A stretch of DNA of 64,000 nt from Komagataeibacter nataicola (GCF_003207795.1 NZ_NIRT01000016.1:1-64000); one strand, 5' to 3'. Shown: positions 8,059 to 17,034, numbered from the stretch's first letter. Notes: generated by a model not told the origin, from the sequence alone. Numbers and translations are program-made.

Positions 8059-9009
8059 CTAGCGCACGCCTAGCGCCTTCATCTTGCGGTAGAGCGTGGC
8101 CCGGCTGATGCCAAGATGGCGGGCCGTGGCTGTAACATTGCCATGCGCCAGGGCCAGCGCCGAGCGGATGACATTTTCCTCCGCCTTGCGAAAGCTCACC
8201 CGATCCTCCGCCTCAAGCCGGTCCAGCAGGTTGGGGTGGGTGCGGATCATGTCATCCGTCCAGCCGGTCAGGGCGCGGGCGGCATGGGTGGCGCCCGTCA
8301 CCTCGCCCTCGGCATTGATGGCGACAAGCGGGGCCGAGCACCCTTCGGCCACGCCCAGCGTCAGCACCCGTGCCCCCTCGTGATATTCACGAAAGAGCTG
8401 CTCCTCGACCCGGCGGCCTGATTGCAAAAGGGTGTCGAGCACGAGCGGGGCGAGCCTGCGCGAGGTATCGCCATTGAAGGCGGCAAGGTTGATCGCGCCC
8501 GCAACCTGACCGTGTGCGTTGAAGATTGGCACGGCATAGCTGGCCAGCAGCGAGAAGCAGAAGCGCCAGTGCTCGCCTTCACCGAGGAAGATGGGGCAGC
8601 CATCCTGCACCGCCGTGCCAATGCCGTTGGTGCCCGCCATGCGTTCGCTCCACACAGCACCTTCGCGAAGGGCGAGCCTGCGGCACAGGCCCATATGGGC
8701 ATCGTCTATGTTGCGGGCGAGGATCGTGGCGTCGGGGTCGGCAAGCAGCACCATGAAGTCGAGCCCCTGCACAAGGCTGAACAGGCGCTGCATTTCCGGC
8801 ATGGCGATACGCAGCAGGCTGGCGGAACGGGTGCTGACATGCCGCAGCTCCGCGCCCGAAAGCACATCGGCCTGCCACCCCTGCGAGGGATCGAGATTGT
8901 AGGATGAAACACAGCGCTGCCACGACTTGGCCACCTCGGTTGCACCGGCGGGGCGCAGGGTCTGGCCCATGGGGGGCGGCTGGGTGGGGTTATGGCAATG
9001 CGGTTTCAT
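8059..9009 (-). CDS. GAF-Fis regulator lacking a sigma-54 ATPase domain
   Basis: About 316 residues from ATG 9009. The layout is that of the AcoR-type activator N-terminus (GAF-like region, about 50-200, with GAVWSERMAGTNGIGTAV and SYAVPIF) joined through a PAS-like stretch to a C-terminal Fis-type HTH (GNVTATARHLGISRATLYRK). The central AAA+ ATPase (GESGTGKE, GAFTGA) that contacts sigma-54 is absent, so it cannot work as a normal enhancer-binding protein; it may repress or activate sigma-70 promoters. It follows the gcd and channel genes on the same strand with a 117-bp gap, so a role in sugar oxidation is possible but unproven. Confidence 0.8.
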   Translation of the reverse strand: MKPHCHNPTQPPPMGQTLRPAGATEVAKSWQRCVSSYNLDPSQGWQADVLSGAELRHVSTRSASLLRIAMPEMQRLFSLVQGLDFMVLLADPDATILARNIDDAHMGLCRRLALREGAVWSERMAGTNGIGTAVQDGCPIFLGEGEHWRFCFSLLASYAVPIFNAHGQVAGAINLAAFNGDTSRRLAPLVLDTLLQSGRRVEEQLFREYHEGARVLTLGVAEGCSAPLVAINAEGEVTGATHAARALTGWTDDMIRTHPNLLDRLEAEDRVSFRKAEENVIRSALALAHGNVTATARHLGISRATLYRKMKALGVR

Positions 9010-9156
9010 TTCTCCCTGCCCCTGGCTGTCAGGCTGCATGCAGCATGGCGGCCGTAATGGCCTGTCTGGCTATGATTGTATATATCTATTATCCGCCATG
9101 CCATATTACATTAAATGAATGCATGGAACCGGGCAGGCCTGTGGCGATGCCAGGCG

Positions 9157-10047
9157 CTACCACAGATAGACGACTTTCACGTAATAGGCATTACTTTCGG
9201 GTATGTTCCGCCCATCAACAGAGTGCGAGTAGCGCGATGTAAAGGAAAAGTGTTTTGAAATATTGAGCATCGCGCCCGCACCCAGTGTTATTTCACGGCT
9301 GTCCGAATTATCCATGTACTGGCTTGCGGTCCGGTCGTAGGTGCCTTTCACGTTCTGCCAGTCCAGCGCGAAAAACGGCTCGAACAGTCTGGTCGCCTTC
9401 CAGCTGAAGCGCAGGTTGGTGTAGAACACCACGCCGGGCGAATAGGTATGCCCGCCCTTGACGTGCTTGGCCGCCCCCGCCACGGTGCCGGCATCGCCAT
9501 CAAAGCTGAAATGCTTCCATTCATAATCGAAAATGAAGCTCGAGATGTTCGACCAGTAATTGGGTGAGGTGGCATCACGCGTGCCAACAGCCGTCTGCAT
9601 GAAGGTCTGGATGCCAAACGTGCTGTGTTTGTTGGGCTTGAACCACGCGGCAGGCCCCACAATGGTGGGGCCAAGGCCGCCGTAATTCGTGCCATCGGCC
9701 AGAGTGTAGCTTTCGCTCTGGATCAGCTCGAAGGCGAAGCCCACATGGGGAATGGCGTCAAAACTGCGGAAATGGACATATTTGGTCATGCCCGCCCAGG
9801 TATGGCTGCCGCCATTTGGCTTGCGCTGCCCCAGGCTGTTGTAGGAGTGGCCCGCCGCATTGCCATCGCCATACTGCACCAGCACGTTGAAAGGCTTGAA
9901 GTCGACGGGCAGGTCATATTCGTGGGGGCCGATGATCCCGAGGGTTACGTCTGCGCCATGGGCCTTTGGCGTAAGGAACAGTATGGCCGAAGGAAGGGTA
10001 AGGCGCAGCATGGCATGGAGCCATGCCGATCTTTCTGTCAGACGCAT
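9157..10047 (-). CDS. Outer-membrane channel-like protein (phenol MetA-pathway/SphA type)
   Basis: 296 residues from ATG 10047, with a signal peptide (LRLTLPSAILFLTPKAHG, cleavage before ADVTLG) and a mature part made of alternating beta-strand-like segments ending in the aromatic YYVKVVYLW, as expected for an outer-membrane barrel. It resembles the MetA_deg/SphA transporter group. It begins 66 bp after gcd on the same strand, with a strong stem-loop between them. A role letting sugar or product cross the outer membrane for Gcd is inference from position only. Confidence 0.65.
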   Translation of the reverse strand: MRLTERSAWLHAMLRLTLPSAILFLTPKAHGADVTLGIIGPHEYDLPVDFKPFNVLVQYGDGNAAGHSYNSLGQRKPNGGSHTWAGMTKYVHFRSFDAIPHVGFAFELIQSESYTLADGTNYGGLGPTIVGPAAWFKPNKHSTFGIQTFMQTAVGTRDATSPNYWSNISSFIFDYEWKHFSFDGDAGTVAGAAKHVKGGHTYSPGVVFYTNLRFSWKATRLFEPFFALDWQNVKGTYDRTASQYMDNSDSREITLGAGAMLNISKHFSFTSRYSHSVDGRNIPESNAYYVKVVYLW

Positions 10048-10066
10048 GGGAGGGGCTTCCCTGATG

Positions 10067-10099
10067 AAAAGCAGGTATCCGGGTGAACCGGATACCTGC
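10067..10099 (-). terminator. Stem-loop between gcd and the channel gene
   Basis: Perfect 12-bp arms, GCAGGTATCCGG and CCGGATACCTGC, with a five-base loop; on the minus strand TTTT follows. It lies after the gcd stop and about 20 bp before the channel ATG, so it can act as terminator, attenuator or mRNA-stabilising stem. Confidence 0.7.
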
Positions 10100-10113
10100 A
10101 CGGTTATTGTTTT

Positions 10114-12573
10114 TTATTGGGCTGCATTGCCAGCCTGTGCACCATCGAGCGTGTAGGCGATGATGTAATCGCCACTCCGGGTGCCCAGGCCACCATGGCC
10201 GCCAGCCGCAATCAGGACATACTGCTTGCCGCCAACCTCATACGACATGGGCGTTGCCTGGCCGCCTGCGGGCAGGCGGTCGGTCCACAGCACGTTGCCG
10301 GTCGCAAGGTCGAAGGCGCGCAGGTAATCATCCGCCGTGGCCCCCATGAAGACAACGCCACCCCTGGTCACAATATTGCCACCGACGTTATACATGCCGG
10401 TCGGCAGGGGGATGTTGTTGTGGGTTCGGAACGGACCCGTATCGCGCGTGGTCCCCACCGGGTGCTGCCACACGATTTTCTTGGTCACGAGGTCGATCGC
10501 GCTCAGCGTGCCCCAGACCGGGCCCTTGCACGGAATCTGCAGCGGGTTCAGCCACGGGTTGGTCAGCGCGATGTAAGGCGTGCCGTAATCAGGCGAGACG
10601 GAAAGCGCATCACCCTTGGCGGCAGGCTCTTCGCCCTGGCCGTTCCACTTGGGCAGCGTGCCATTGCCTTCGAGCTTCTGGCGGTGGTCGAGCTTGATGC
10701 GGAAGGGCAGGTAGCTCGCATTGGCCAGCATGATCTTGCGCTGCGGGTCGATGGTGATGCCCTGCCAGTCAACCACGCCATAGAAGGCGGGATAGACCAC
10801 GGTGGTCTGGCCCACATGCGGCGGCGTGAACTGCCCCTCATAGGCGGACTGGCGGTACTCGATGCGGCACAGCATCTGGTCGAGCAGGGTTGCGCCCCAC
10901 ATGTCGCTTTCCTTCAGGTTCGGTGGCGTAAGGCTGGGCATGGCCGCCGGGAAGGGCTGCGTGGGGGAGGCATGGTCATCAGGCGCAACACCCGCGGTCG
11001 GCACGGGGCGTTCTTCTACCGGGTAGCCGGGCACGGTCTCGCCGGTGCGGCGGTCAAGCACGAAGAACTCGCCGCGCTTGGTGCTCTGCACCAGGGCGGG
11101 GATGGTCTCGCCATTGGGGCCGGGCAGGTCGACCATGGACGGGCCGGAGGGGATGTCCATGTCCCACAGGTCATGGTGCACGGTCTGGTAGGTCCAGCGG
11201 CGCTCGCCGGTTACGATATCAAGCGCGATGGTGGCCGAGGAGGTCGCATCATCAAACGGGCGGCGCGTGCCACCCCAGTTATCGGGCGGCGAGTTGCCGG
11301 TGGGGATATAGACCATGCCAAGGTTGAGGTCGGCGGTGTACACGCCCCAGGCATTGGGGGTGTCGCGGGTCAGGACTTCATCGGGGTTGGGTTTCCAGGT
11401 TTCGGGGGTGTGGCCCGCATCCCATGCCCAGGCCAGTGCGCCGGTTGTCGCGTCAAAGCCGCGGATCGCGCCTGAGGGCTCGAAATTGGCCTGGTTGTCA
11501 AACACCCAGCCACCCGTAATCAGGCGGTTCTTGGCCACCAGCGGCGGCGAGGTGACGAAGTGGAAGCCATGTGGCACGTGGCCGAGATATTCACGCAGGG
11601 AAATGAAACCGTGATCGCCAAAATCATCGCACGGCTTGCCGGTTTCGGCATCAAGCGCCACCATGCGCACATCCGCCACGGGGGAGTAGATGCGGGTGCG
11701 GCAGCTTGTCTGGATCTCGTCGGGAATGCGGTAATACGATACGCCACGGCAGGCGAGATAGACGTTCTTGGCCAGGTCGGCGGTATCGGGGTGGGGATCG
11801 AACTTCCACTTCACCTTGCCGGTGGCGGCATCCATCGCAATCACCCAGCTATGGGGCGTGCACATGTACAGCGTGTTGTCGATCTTGATGGGTGTGACCT
11901 CGAGGTTGAACTCATGGCCCTGATCGGGGCCGGCCACGGTGCCTTCGCCCGCCTGCTGCACGTCACCCGTGCGGGTCAGCCACGCGCGTTTGAGCTTGCC
12001 CACGTTGGCGGGCGTGATCTGGCCCAGCGGGGAATAGCGGTCGCCGCCCGCGGTGCGGCCATAGGCCTGCCAGTCGCCATCGGGCATGTTCTCGGCCGCT
12101 GATTCCGGCTGGCCCTGTGCCGCCATGCGATCGGCAGGGACCGTGCCGTCAATGGAATAGGACGAAAAACAGCTGATGAGCAGCACAAGGCACGACACGC
12201 CAACCGCGCCGAGCAGGGCCTTCTTGTCAGCCAGCCAGCTTTCGTTTGCGCGCCACACCTGCGGCAGCAGCAGCCAGGCGCCAATGCCCACCAGCGTCAT
12301 CAGCCGGACTTCGAGGCCCCAGATGTTGAAGCCGGTCTCGACCAGCGCCCAGATGGTGGCAACCACCAGCAGGGCGGCATACAGGCTGCTTGCCAGCCGG
12401 GGCTGCTTCAGCCCCAGGACTGCAGCGGCGAGCAGGACGCAGCCCGTCAGCGCATAGAACCAGGAGCCGCCCAGCAGGAGCAGTTGGGCGCCGCCAAAGA
12501 ATAGAAAAAGCCCGATCAGGGCCAGCAAGACTGAGGTTATGATAGATAATAACCTCTTGGTGGTTTCTCGCAT
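10114..12573 (-). CDS. gcd: Membrane-bound PQQ-dependent glucose dehydrogenase
   Basis: Periplasmic quinoprotein oxidising D-glucose to gluconolactone and passing electrons to ubiquinone. From ATG 12573 it is 819 residues: five membrane helices in the first 150 or so, then a periplasmic PQQ beta-propeller. Characteristic stretches include DGDWQAYGRTAGGDRYSPLGQI, the WDMDIPSGPSMVDLPG region (an Asp there is the catalytic base in the E. coli enzyme), and the C-terminal GGGIV-like GGNIVTRGGVVFMGAT. Length fits the family (about 800). A longer frame exists but its extra N-terminal residues are Arg-rich and precede the first helix, so 12573 is preferred. Supplies gluconate that the FAD dehydrogenase at 32.3-35.9 kb may oxidise further. 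Confidence 0.95.
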   Translation of the reverse strand: MRETTKRLLSIITSVLLALIGLFLFFGGAQLLLLGGSWFYALTGCVLLAAAVLGLKQPRLASSLYAALLVVATIWALVETGFNIWGLEVRLMTLVGIGAWLLLPQVWRANESWLADKKALLGAVGVSCLVLLISCFSSYSIDGTVPADRMAAQGQPESAAENMPDGDWQAYGRTAGGDRYSPLGQITPANVGKLKRAWLTRTGDVQQAGEGTVAGPDQGHEFNLEVTPIKIDNTLYMCTPHSWVIAMDAATGKVKWKFDPHPDTADLAKNVYLACRGVSYYRIPDEIQTSCRTRIYSPVADVRMVALDAETGKPCDDFGDHGFISLREYLGHVPHGFHFVTSPPLVAKNRLITGGWVFDNQANFEPSGAIRGFDATTGALAWAWDAGHTPETWKPNPDEVLTRDTPNAWGVYTADLNLGMVYIPTGNSPPDNWGGTRRPFDDATSSATIALDIVTGERRWTYQTVHHDLWDMDIPSGPSMVDLPGPNGETIPALVQSTKRGEFFVLDRRTGETVPGYPVEERPVPTAGVAPDDHASPTQPFPAAMPSLTPPNLKESDMWGATLLDQMLCRIEYRQSAYEGQFTPPHVGQTTVVYPAFYGVVDWQGITIDPQRKIMLANASYLPFRIKLDHRQKLEGNGTLPKWNGQGEEPAAKGDALSVSPDYGTPYIALTNPWLNPLQIPCKGPVWGTLSAIDLVTKKIVWQHPVGTTRDTGPFRTHNNIPLPTGMYNVGGNIVTRGGVVFMGATADDYLRAFDLATGNVLWTDRLPAGGQATPMSYEVGGKQYVLIAAGGHGGLGTRSGDYIIAYTLDGAQAGNAAQ

Positions 12574-13048
12574 GCCGCGTTTCTTTCCATAGTTTTCCAA
12601 AGCTGTGCTACGTGTGTAGGTATTGGGTTGCCTATCCCGCCCAGCCAGAACCCGTTGTTCAGCATGAGGGAGGCGCAAAATGCCATGCCCTACCGCGCGG
12701 GCTTCACGCAGCTGTGTCCGGGCATGGCGCAACTGTCTCAAAATCGAGACGGGTTCCGTGCCCTGCTGTCATGATAAGGCCTGAAAGCCGTGCGGGCGTG
12801 CTGTCTGTATGGGCGGGTGTCGCAGGTCTTCCCGCCGTGGCGGGGCCGGGCTGGCGGGTCAGGCCGGGCGGCAGGAGCATGGCCTGTGCGGCGCTTGCCG
12901 GTTCAATAGACGTTATGCACGTTTTTCTATGAACGGGCAGTCTGTACTGCCTTGGCATAATAGACACTTCCACTACAGTGCGGGAAGTGCCAGAAGGCCC
13001 ACAAGTGAAGCGACATGATGTTGTGTCGTTATATTTCTGCAGGCAATC
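12574..13048. other. Divergent promoter region of gcd and an MFS gene
   Basis: 475 bp with no convincing gene. Two inverted repeats lie on the MFS side: GGCAGT-CTGT-ACTGCC (12935-12950) and CACTTCC...GGAAGTG (about 12965-12992). Either could be an operator. Confidence 0.5.
12935..12950. promoter_or_regulatory. GGCAGT-N4-ACTGCC inverted repeat
   Basis: Perfect six-base arms about 100 bp upstream of the MFS start at 13049, followed closely by TTGGCATAAT. A second pair of arms (CACTTCC/GGAAGTG) follows within 20 bp. Candidate operator; regulator unknown. Confidence 0.35.
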
Positions 13049-14245
13049 ATGCTTTTCAAAACCCTCCCGGCTGAAGCCGTTATCGGTCTTTGCGCCCTGT
13101 TTGCATGTACTTTCACGGCGCTGACAACCGAGGTGGCGCCTGTCGGTATCCTGATCGACATGGCCCGCGCCTTTCACATCCCCGAAGGTGAGGCCGGGCT
13201 TGCCGTCAGCGCCTTTGCCCTGATGGTGGCGGTGTGCGCCGTGCCGCTGACCATCATGACCGCGCATATCGACCGCAAGCGGCTCGTGCTGGTGTCACTG
13301 CTGGGCTATGTGGTGTCGAACCTGGTGGTGGCGGCGGCGCCCACTTTCATGGTGCTGTGCGCGGGGCGCCTGATTGGTGGCGTTGCGCATGCGCTGCTCA
13401 TGTCCATCGCTTCCGCCTATGCCGCGCGGCTGGTTCCGGCCAAGATGACCGGGCGGGCCATTTCATTCGTTTATGGCGGCACGTCGCTTGGCGCGGTTCT
13501 GGGCGTGCCGGGGGCGGCGGCCATCGGGCATCTGGCGGGCTGGCGGATGGCGATGTACATGATGACCGGCCTGTCCGTTCTGCTTACGCTGTGCATTGCC
13601 TTCTTCCTGCCGCCGGTCAGCACGCCGGTGCAGGTCAGGAACGGGTTGCCCTCGGCCGGGCCGAGCCGGGCCATGCGGATCTTTCTGGCGGTGATTGCGG
13701 TCAATGCCATCCTCTTCTTCGCCCATAACCTGCTTTATACCTACGTTACCCCGCTGCTGCTCGATCATGGGCTGGCCACGGGCAACCTGAGCATTGCCCT
13801 GCTGCTGACCGGCAGCGTGAGCATCGTGGGCCTGTGGGGGGCGGGGCAGTTTGTCGATACCCGACCGGCAACAGGCCTGCTGGGCGGTGGTGGTGCTATG
13901 CTCATCGGCATGGGGCTGATGTACGGGCACATCCTCTCGGGCTGGGCGGCGGTGGCGCCGGTCGGGCTGTGGTGCATGGGCTATTCGGCGGTCATTCCCT
14001 GCGTCATGTCCGGCGCAATCCGCGCGCGGGCCACGCGGCCTGACGTGGCCGGGGCCGGAATCAATGCCGCGAGCAATGTGGGCATTCTCATGGGCTCGGC
14101 CGTGGGCGGGCAGGTTCTGAACGCGGCGGGCTTTGGCGTGCTCACGCCCATGGCCATCATCACGGTGGTGGTGGGGCTGGTTGTGGCCATGACCAACCCC
14201 CGCGCTTTCCCCCACAGGTTGACCGACACGGATCATGAGGAATAA
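13049..14245 (+). CDS. MFS transporter, DHA1 family
   Basis: 398 residues, twelve helices, opening with TLPAEAVIGLCALFACTFTALTTE. The charged loop between helices 2 and 3 is AHIDRKRLVLVSLLGYVVSN and the motif C-like segment is GGTSLGAVLGVPGAAAIGHLAGW. This resembles sugar-efflux/chloramphenicol-resistance type DHA1 proteins. Its stop is close to the start of a GST gene (about 11 bp), so the two may be cotranscribed, which fits an export/detoxification pair. Substrate not predictable. Confidence 0.85.
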   Translation: MLFKTLPAEAVIGLCALFACTFTALTTEVAPVGILIDMARAFHIPEGEAGLAVSAFALMVAVCAVPLTIMTAHIDRKRLVLVSLLGYVVSNLVVAAAPTFMVLCAGRLIGGVAHALLMSIASAYAARLVPAKMTGRAISFVYGGTSLGAVLGVPGAAAIGHLAGWRMAMYMMTGLSVLLTLCIAFFLPPVSTPVQVRNGLPSAGPSRAMRIFLAVIAVNAILFFAHNLLYTYVTPLLLDHGLATGNLSIALLLTGSVSIVGLWGAGQFVDTRPATGLLGGGGAMLIGMGLMYGHILSGWAAVAPVGLWCMGYSAVIPCVMSGAIRARATRPDVAGAGINAASNVGILMGSAVGGQVLNAAGFGVLTPMAIITVVVGLVVAMTNPRAFPHRLTDTDHEE

Positions 14246-14256
14246 GGGCGAGGGTG

Positions 14257-14883
14257 ATGACATCATGGCCCGTGCTCTACAGCTTCCGCCGCTGCCCGTA
14301 TGCCATGCGGGCGCGGCTGGCGCTGCTGGCGAGTGAAACGCCATGCGCCCTGCGTGAAGTAAAGCTCGCGGCCAAGCCTGCCGCCATGCTGCGGGCCTCA
14401 CCCAAGGGGACGGTGCCGGTGCTGGTCCTGCCCGAGGGCCGCGTGCTGGCCGAAAGCCTGGAGATCATGGACTGGGCGCTGGCCCGCCACGACCCGTGGC
14501 ACTGGTGGCCCGGCACGCGACTTGACCTGATCGCGCGGAATGACGGGCCGTTCAAATATCATCTCGATCGTTACAAATATGCGACCCGCCATCAGTCGGA
14601 TGCGCTGCGCCACCGGGCACAGGCCCTGCAGGTCCTGCATGATCTTGAAGCGGCGCTGCAGGCAGGCCCGTTCCTGCACGGTGCGCAACCGGGCATGACC
14701 GATGCCGCCATTGCCCCGTTCGTGCGCCAGTTTGCGGCAACCGATCCTGACTGGTTCGGCGCCTGTGCCCTGCCGCGCGTGCAGGGCTGGCTGGAGGCTT
14801 TTCTGGCCATGAAGCTGTTCGCGCGGGCCATGGAGCGCCTGGCCCCGTGGCGCGAAGGCGATGCGCCGGTTCTGCTGGGTTGA
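14257..14883 (+). CDS. Glutathione S-transferase family protein
   Basis: 208 residues. N-terminal thioredoxin-fold half with SFRRCPYAMRARLAL, where the Cys-Pro-Tyr corresponds to the active site of omega/lambda-like GSTs, and KGTVPVLVLPEGRVLAESLEIM, the glutathione-contact segment (cis-Pro and Glu-Ser). C-terminal helical half from about residue 90. Cys-type GSTs act as thiol transferases or dehalogenase/reductases rather than conjugating enzymes. GTG at 14254 directly precedes the ATG used here. It is convergent with the PLP-enzyme gene across repeat copy 3. Confidence 0.85.
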   Translation: MTSWPVLYSFRRCPYAMRARLALLASETPCALREVKLAAKPAAMLRASPKGTVPVLVLPEGRVLAESLEIMDWALARHDPWHWWPGTRLDLIARNDGPFKYHLDRYKYATRHQSDALRHRAQALQVLHDLEAALQAGPFLHGAQPGMTDAAIAPFVRQFAATDPDWFGACALPRVQGWLEAFLAMKLFARAMERLAPWREGDAPVLLG

Positions 14884-14930
14884 AGAACGCCGCCTTTTTG
14901 AAAGAAGGCGGCACCCAGAAACTTTTATTC
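14884..14930. repeat. Composite palindromic intergenic repeat, copy 3
   Basis: AACGCCGCCTTTTTGAAAG, AAGGCGGCACCCAGAAACTT: the GCCGCC module with its outer ACCC.GAAACTTTTA edge. It fills the whole 50-bp gap between two convergent genes, starting right at the GST stop and ending at the PLP-enzyme stop, so it is placed to act as a bidirectional terminator. Confidence 0.85.
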
Positions 14931-14933
14931 TGT

Positions 14934-16409
14934 TCAGGTTATGGTTTCGGCCTGTGGCATTGTCTCTGCGCGGAAGCGGGCGGTTTTGGGGTCGCACACA
15001 TAGGCCTGCGCCATGGGGGCGGGGTTGCGGGCGAGTTCATCGACCGAGCGGATAATGAAATCCGCCTTGTCATCATCCATCAGGGCGCAGAAGTTCAGCC
15101 GCGTCCAGCCCGGCTTGCGGATCTCCTCGCCGTTGAGAATGGCGTGGCGCAGGGTGTTGGAGCGGGGTTCATCAATATCAAGCAGGCTGTGCGCATAAGG
15201 CCCCGCGCAGGCACACCCGCCACGGGCCTGGATGCCATACCCGTCAGACAGCATGCGCGTGAACAGCTGCTGGTGCACCATCTCGCCCGCTTCGGCCTCA
15301 TGCACGCGCAAGGAAAAGATGGGCAGGGCATGCCGCGCATGTGCGTTGCCTATGATCTCGATATGCGGGTTGCGCCGCCAGACCTGCCCGGCGCGGGTGC
15401 GCAGGGTATTGTGGCGGGCATCGAGCCAGTCCTGGCCCATGGCGTCCTTGACCATAAAGGCAAGGGCCGCGCGGATGTCGCCAATGATGTTGGGCGTGCC
15501 TGCTTCCTCGCGGCTTTCGAGACTGGTTGAATAATCATGCCCCCACGGCGAGACGAACCGCACCGTGCCCCCGCCGGTCAGGACCGGGCGCGTGCGTGAC
15601 ACGGCGGCATTGCGCACGATCATGATGCCTGATGCTGCAGGCCCGCCCACGAATTTATGCGCCGAGAGCACAATGGCATCCTTTTCATACGGCGTGTCCG
15701 CACGCATGCTGATGGGCAGGTACGGCCCGCCACCGGCATAATCCCACACGGCCAGCGCGCCATGTGCTTTCAGCACCTTTGTCACGGCATCTACATCGGT
15801 CATGATGCCCGTGACGTTTGAGGCGGCCGAGAATGCGCCAATGCGCAGGCGTGTGGGGTCGGTTGCGGCAAGGGCGCGCTCAAGCTGTGCAAGGTCCGGG
15901 CCGCCTTCCGGGGCTTCATCAATGGTGATGACCTCCGCCCCGCTCTCGCGCCAGGGCAGGATGTTGGAATGATGCTCGTACGGCCCGATGAACAGCACGG
16001 GCCGCTCTCCTGCTTCCGCAGCCTCCGGCACGCCAAGCAGATGCACCAGCCGGTTGAGCCCCGCCGTGGCGCCTGCGCCGCAGAATATGGTGGAGAACCC
16101 TTCGCCCGCCCCGCACAGATGGGCAATCCGCGCGCGCGCGGCGTGGCGCATGCGGGTCATGTACCCACCACAGAACGAGGCCTCGGTATGGGAGTTGGCG
16201 TAATAGGGCAGTACGCGCGTGAGCACGAATTCTTCAACCTGCTTCAGCGCCCGGCCGGAGGCGACATAATCGGCATAGACCAGCGGCTTGACGCCAAACG
16301 GGCCGGGAACGGGCGCGCCTTCCCCGATCAGGCCTGCGCGCAGGCCCTCGTGGCCGCCTGCGCGCAGGCTGGCTGCAAACTCTGAAAAAGACGTGTCATC
16401 CATCTGCAT
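14934..16409 (-). CDS. Class V aminotransferase, cysteine-desulfurase-like
   Basis: 491-residue PLP enzyme of the NifS/SufS/isopenicillin-epimerase fold. The PLP lysine is in LSAHKFVGG, and a catalytic-loop-like RGGCACAGPYAHSLL near residue 415 resembles the reactive Cys loop of SufS/Csd-type desulfurases. It is longer than SufS (about 410), with an N-terminal extension and insertions, as in a less-studied desulfurase-like branch. Divergent from an Lrp/AsnC regulator over 108 bp, which suggests control by amino-acid level. No suf or isc partner genes lie nearby, so the sulfur acceptor (if it is a desulfurase) is unknown. Confidence 0.75.
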   Translation of the reverse strand: MQMDDTSFSEFAASLRAGGHEGLRAGLIGEGAPVPGPFGVKPLVYADYVASGRALKQVEEFVLTRVLPYYANSHTEASFCGGYMTRMRHAARARIAHLCGAGEGFSTIFCGAGATAGLNRLVHLLGVPEAAEAGERPVLFIGPYEHHSNILPWRESGAEVITIDEAPEGGPDLAQLERALAATDPTRLRIGAFSAASNVTGIMTDVDAVTKVLKAHGALAVWDYAGGGPYLPISMRADTPYEKDAIVLSAHKFVGGPAASGIMIVRNAAVSRTRPVLTGGGTVRFVSPWGHDYSTSLESREEAGTPNIIGDIRAALAFMVKDAMGQDWLDARHNTLRTRAGQVWRRNPHIEIIGNAHARHALPIFSLRVHEAEAGEMVHQQLFTRMLSDGYGIQARGGCACAGPYAHSLLDIDEPRSNTLRHAILNGEEIRKPGWTRLNFCALMDDDKADFIIRSVDELARNPAPMAQAYVCDPKTARFRAETMPQAETIT

Positions 16410-16464
16410 GGCCTGTTCCCCAAAAGCGCGTTGCAGGGAGATGTTAATCGGCTTTTTGGCAATA

Positions 16465-16499
16465 TTTTTCCCTATTTCATGCTATCCATGCGGGAAAAT
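16465..16499. promoter_or_regulatory. TTTTCCC/GGGAAAA inverted repeat in divergent promoter
   Basis: Arms TTTTTCCC (16465-16472) and GGGAAAAT (16492-16499), separated by 19 bp, in the short gap between the PLP-enzyme gene and the Lrp/AsnC gene. Spacing and AT-edge composition suit an Lrp-family site. Confidence 0.4.
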
Positions 16500-16517
16500 G
16501 GTGTCATATGATCGGCT

Positions 16518-16979
16518 ATGAGCGAAAAACTGGATCATTTCGATCGTGCCATATTGCGCGCCCTGCAAAAGGATGCCGGCCTGTCGCAGCGCGAACTCGC
16601 CGAGCAGGTCGGCCTGTCACAGAATGCCTGCTGGCGGCGGCTCAATGCCCTGCGCGCGCAGGGGCTGGCAGGCGAGCGCACCCTGCGGCTTGATCCGGCA
16701 AAGCTGGGGCTGGGGCTTACGGTTTTTGTCATGATCCGCACGCGCAGCCATTCGCGTGAATGGCTGGAGCGCTTTCACAAGGCTGTCAATGACATCCCCG
16801 ATGTCATCGATTTCTACCGTATCGCGGGCGATTACGATTACATGCTCAAGATCATAACCCGGGACATGGCCTCGTTTGACAACATATACCGCACCCTGAT
16901 CAACCGGGTCGATCTCGATACGGTCACATCCTATATCGCCATGGAGGCGATCGCGGCCAACCGTGATCTGCCAATCTGA
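16518..16979 (+). CDS. Lrp/AsnC family regulator
   Basis: 153 residues: N-terminal HTH (LDHFDRAILRALQKDAGLSQ then RELAEQVGLSQNACWRRLNAL, about residues 5-55) and a C-terminal RAM domain (from about 70), including GDYDYMLKIITRDMASF, where the Gly-Asp-Tyr-Asp motif binds small effectors such as amino acids. Usual family length. Divergent from the cysteine-desulfurase-like gene, its likely target, with an inverted repeat between them. Confidence 0.9.
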   Translation: MSEKLDHFDRAILRALQKDAGLSQRELAEQVGLSQNACWRRLNALRAQGLAGERTLRLDPAKLGLGLTVFVMIRTRSHSREWLERFHKAVNDIPDVIDFYRIAGDYDYMLKIITRDMASFDNIYRTLINRVDLDTVTSYIAMEAIAANRDLPI

Positions 16980-17034
16980 AGCCGGGCAGGGTAAAAGGTT
17001 TCGGGCACTCCCTTCCGGCGGCATTCACGCCGGT

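Noticed and set aside
10117-11475. Long plus-strand open frame (about 450 codons) opposite gcd
   Set aside because: It is a high-GC shadow of gcd; composition is Arg/Gly/His-rich and low-complexity, with no domain, and gcd is certain.
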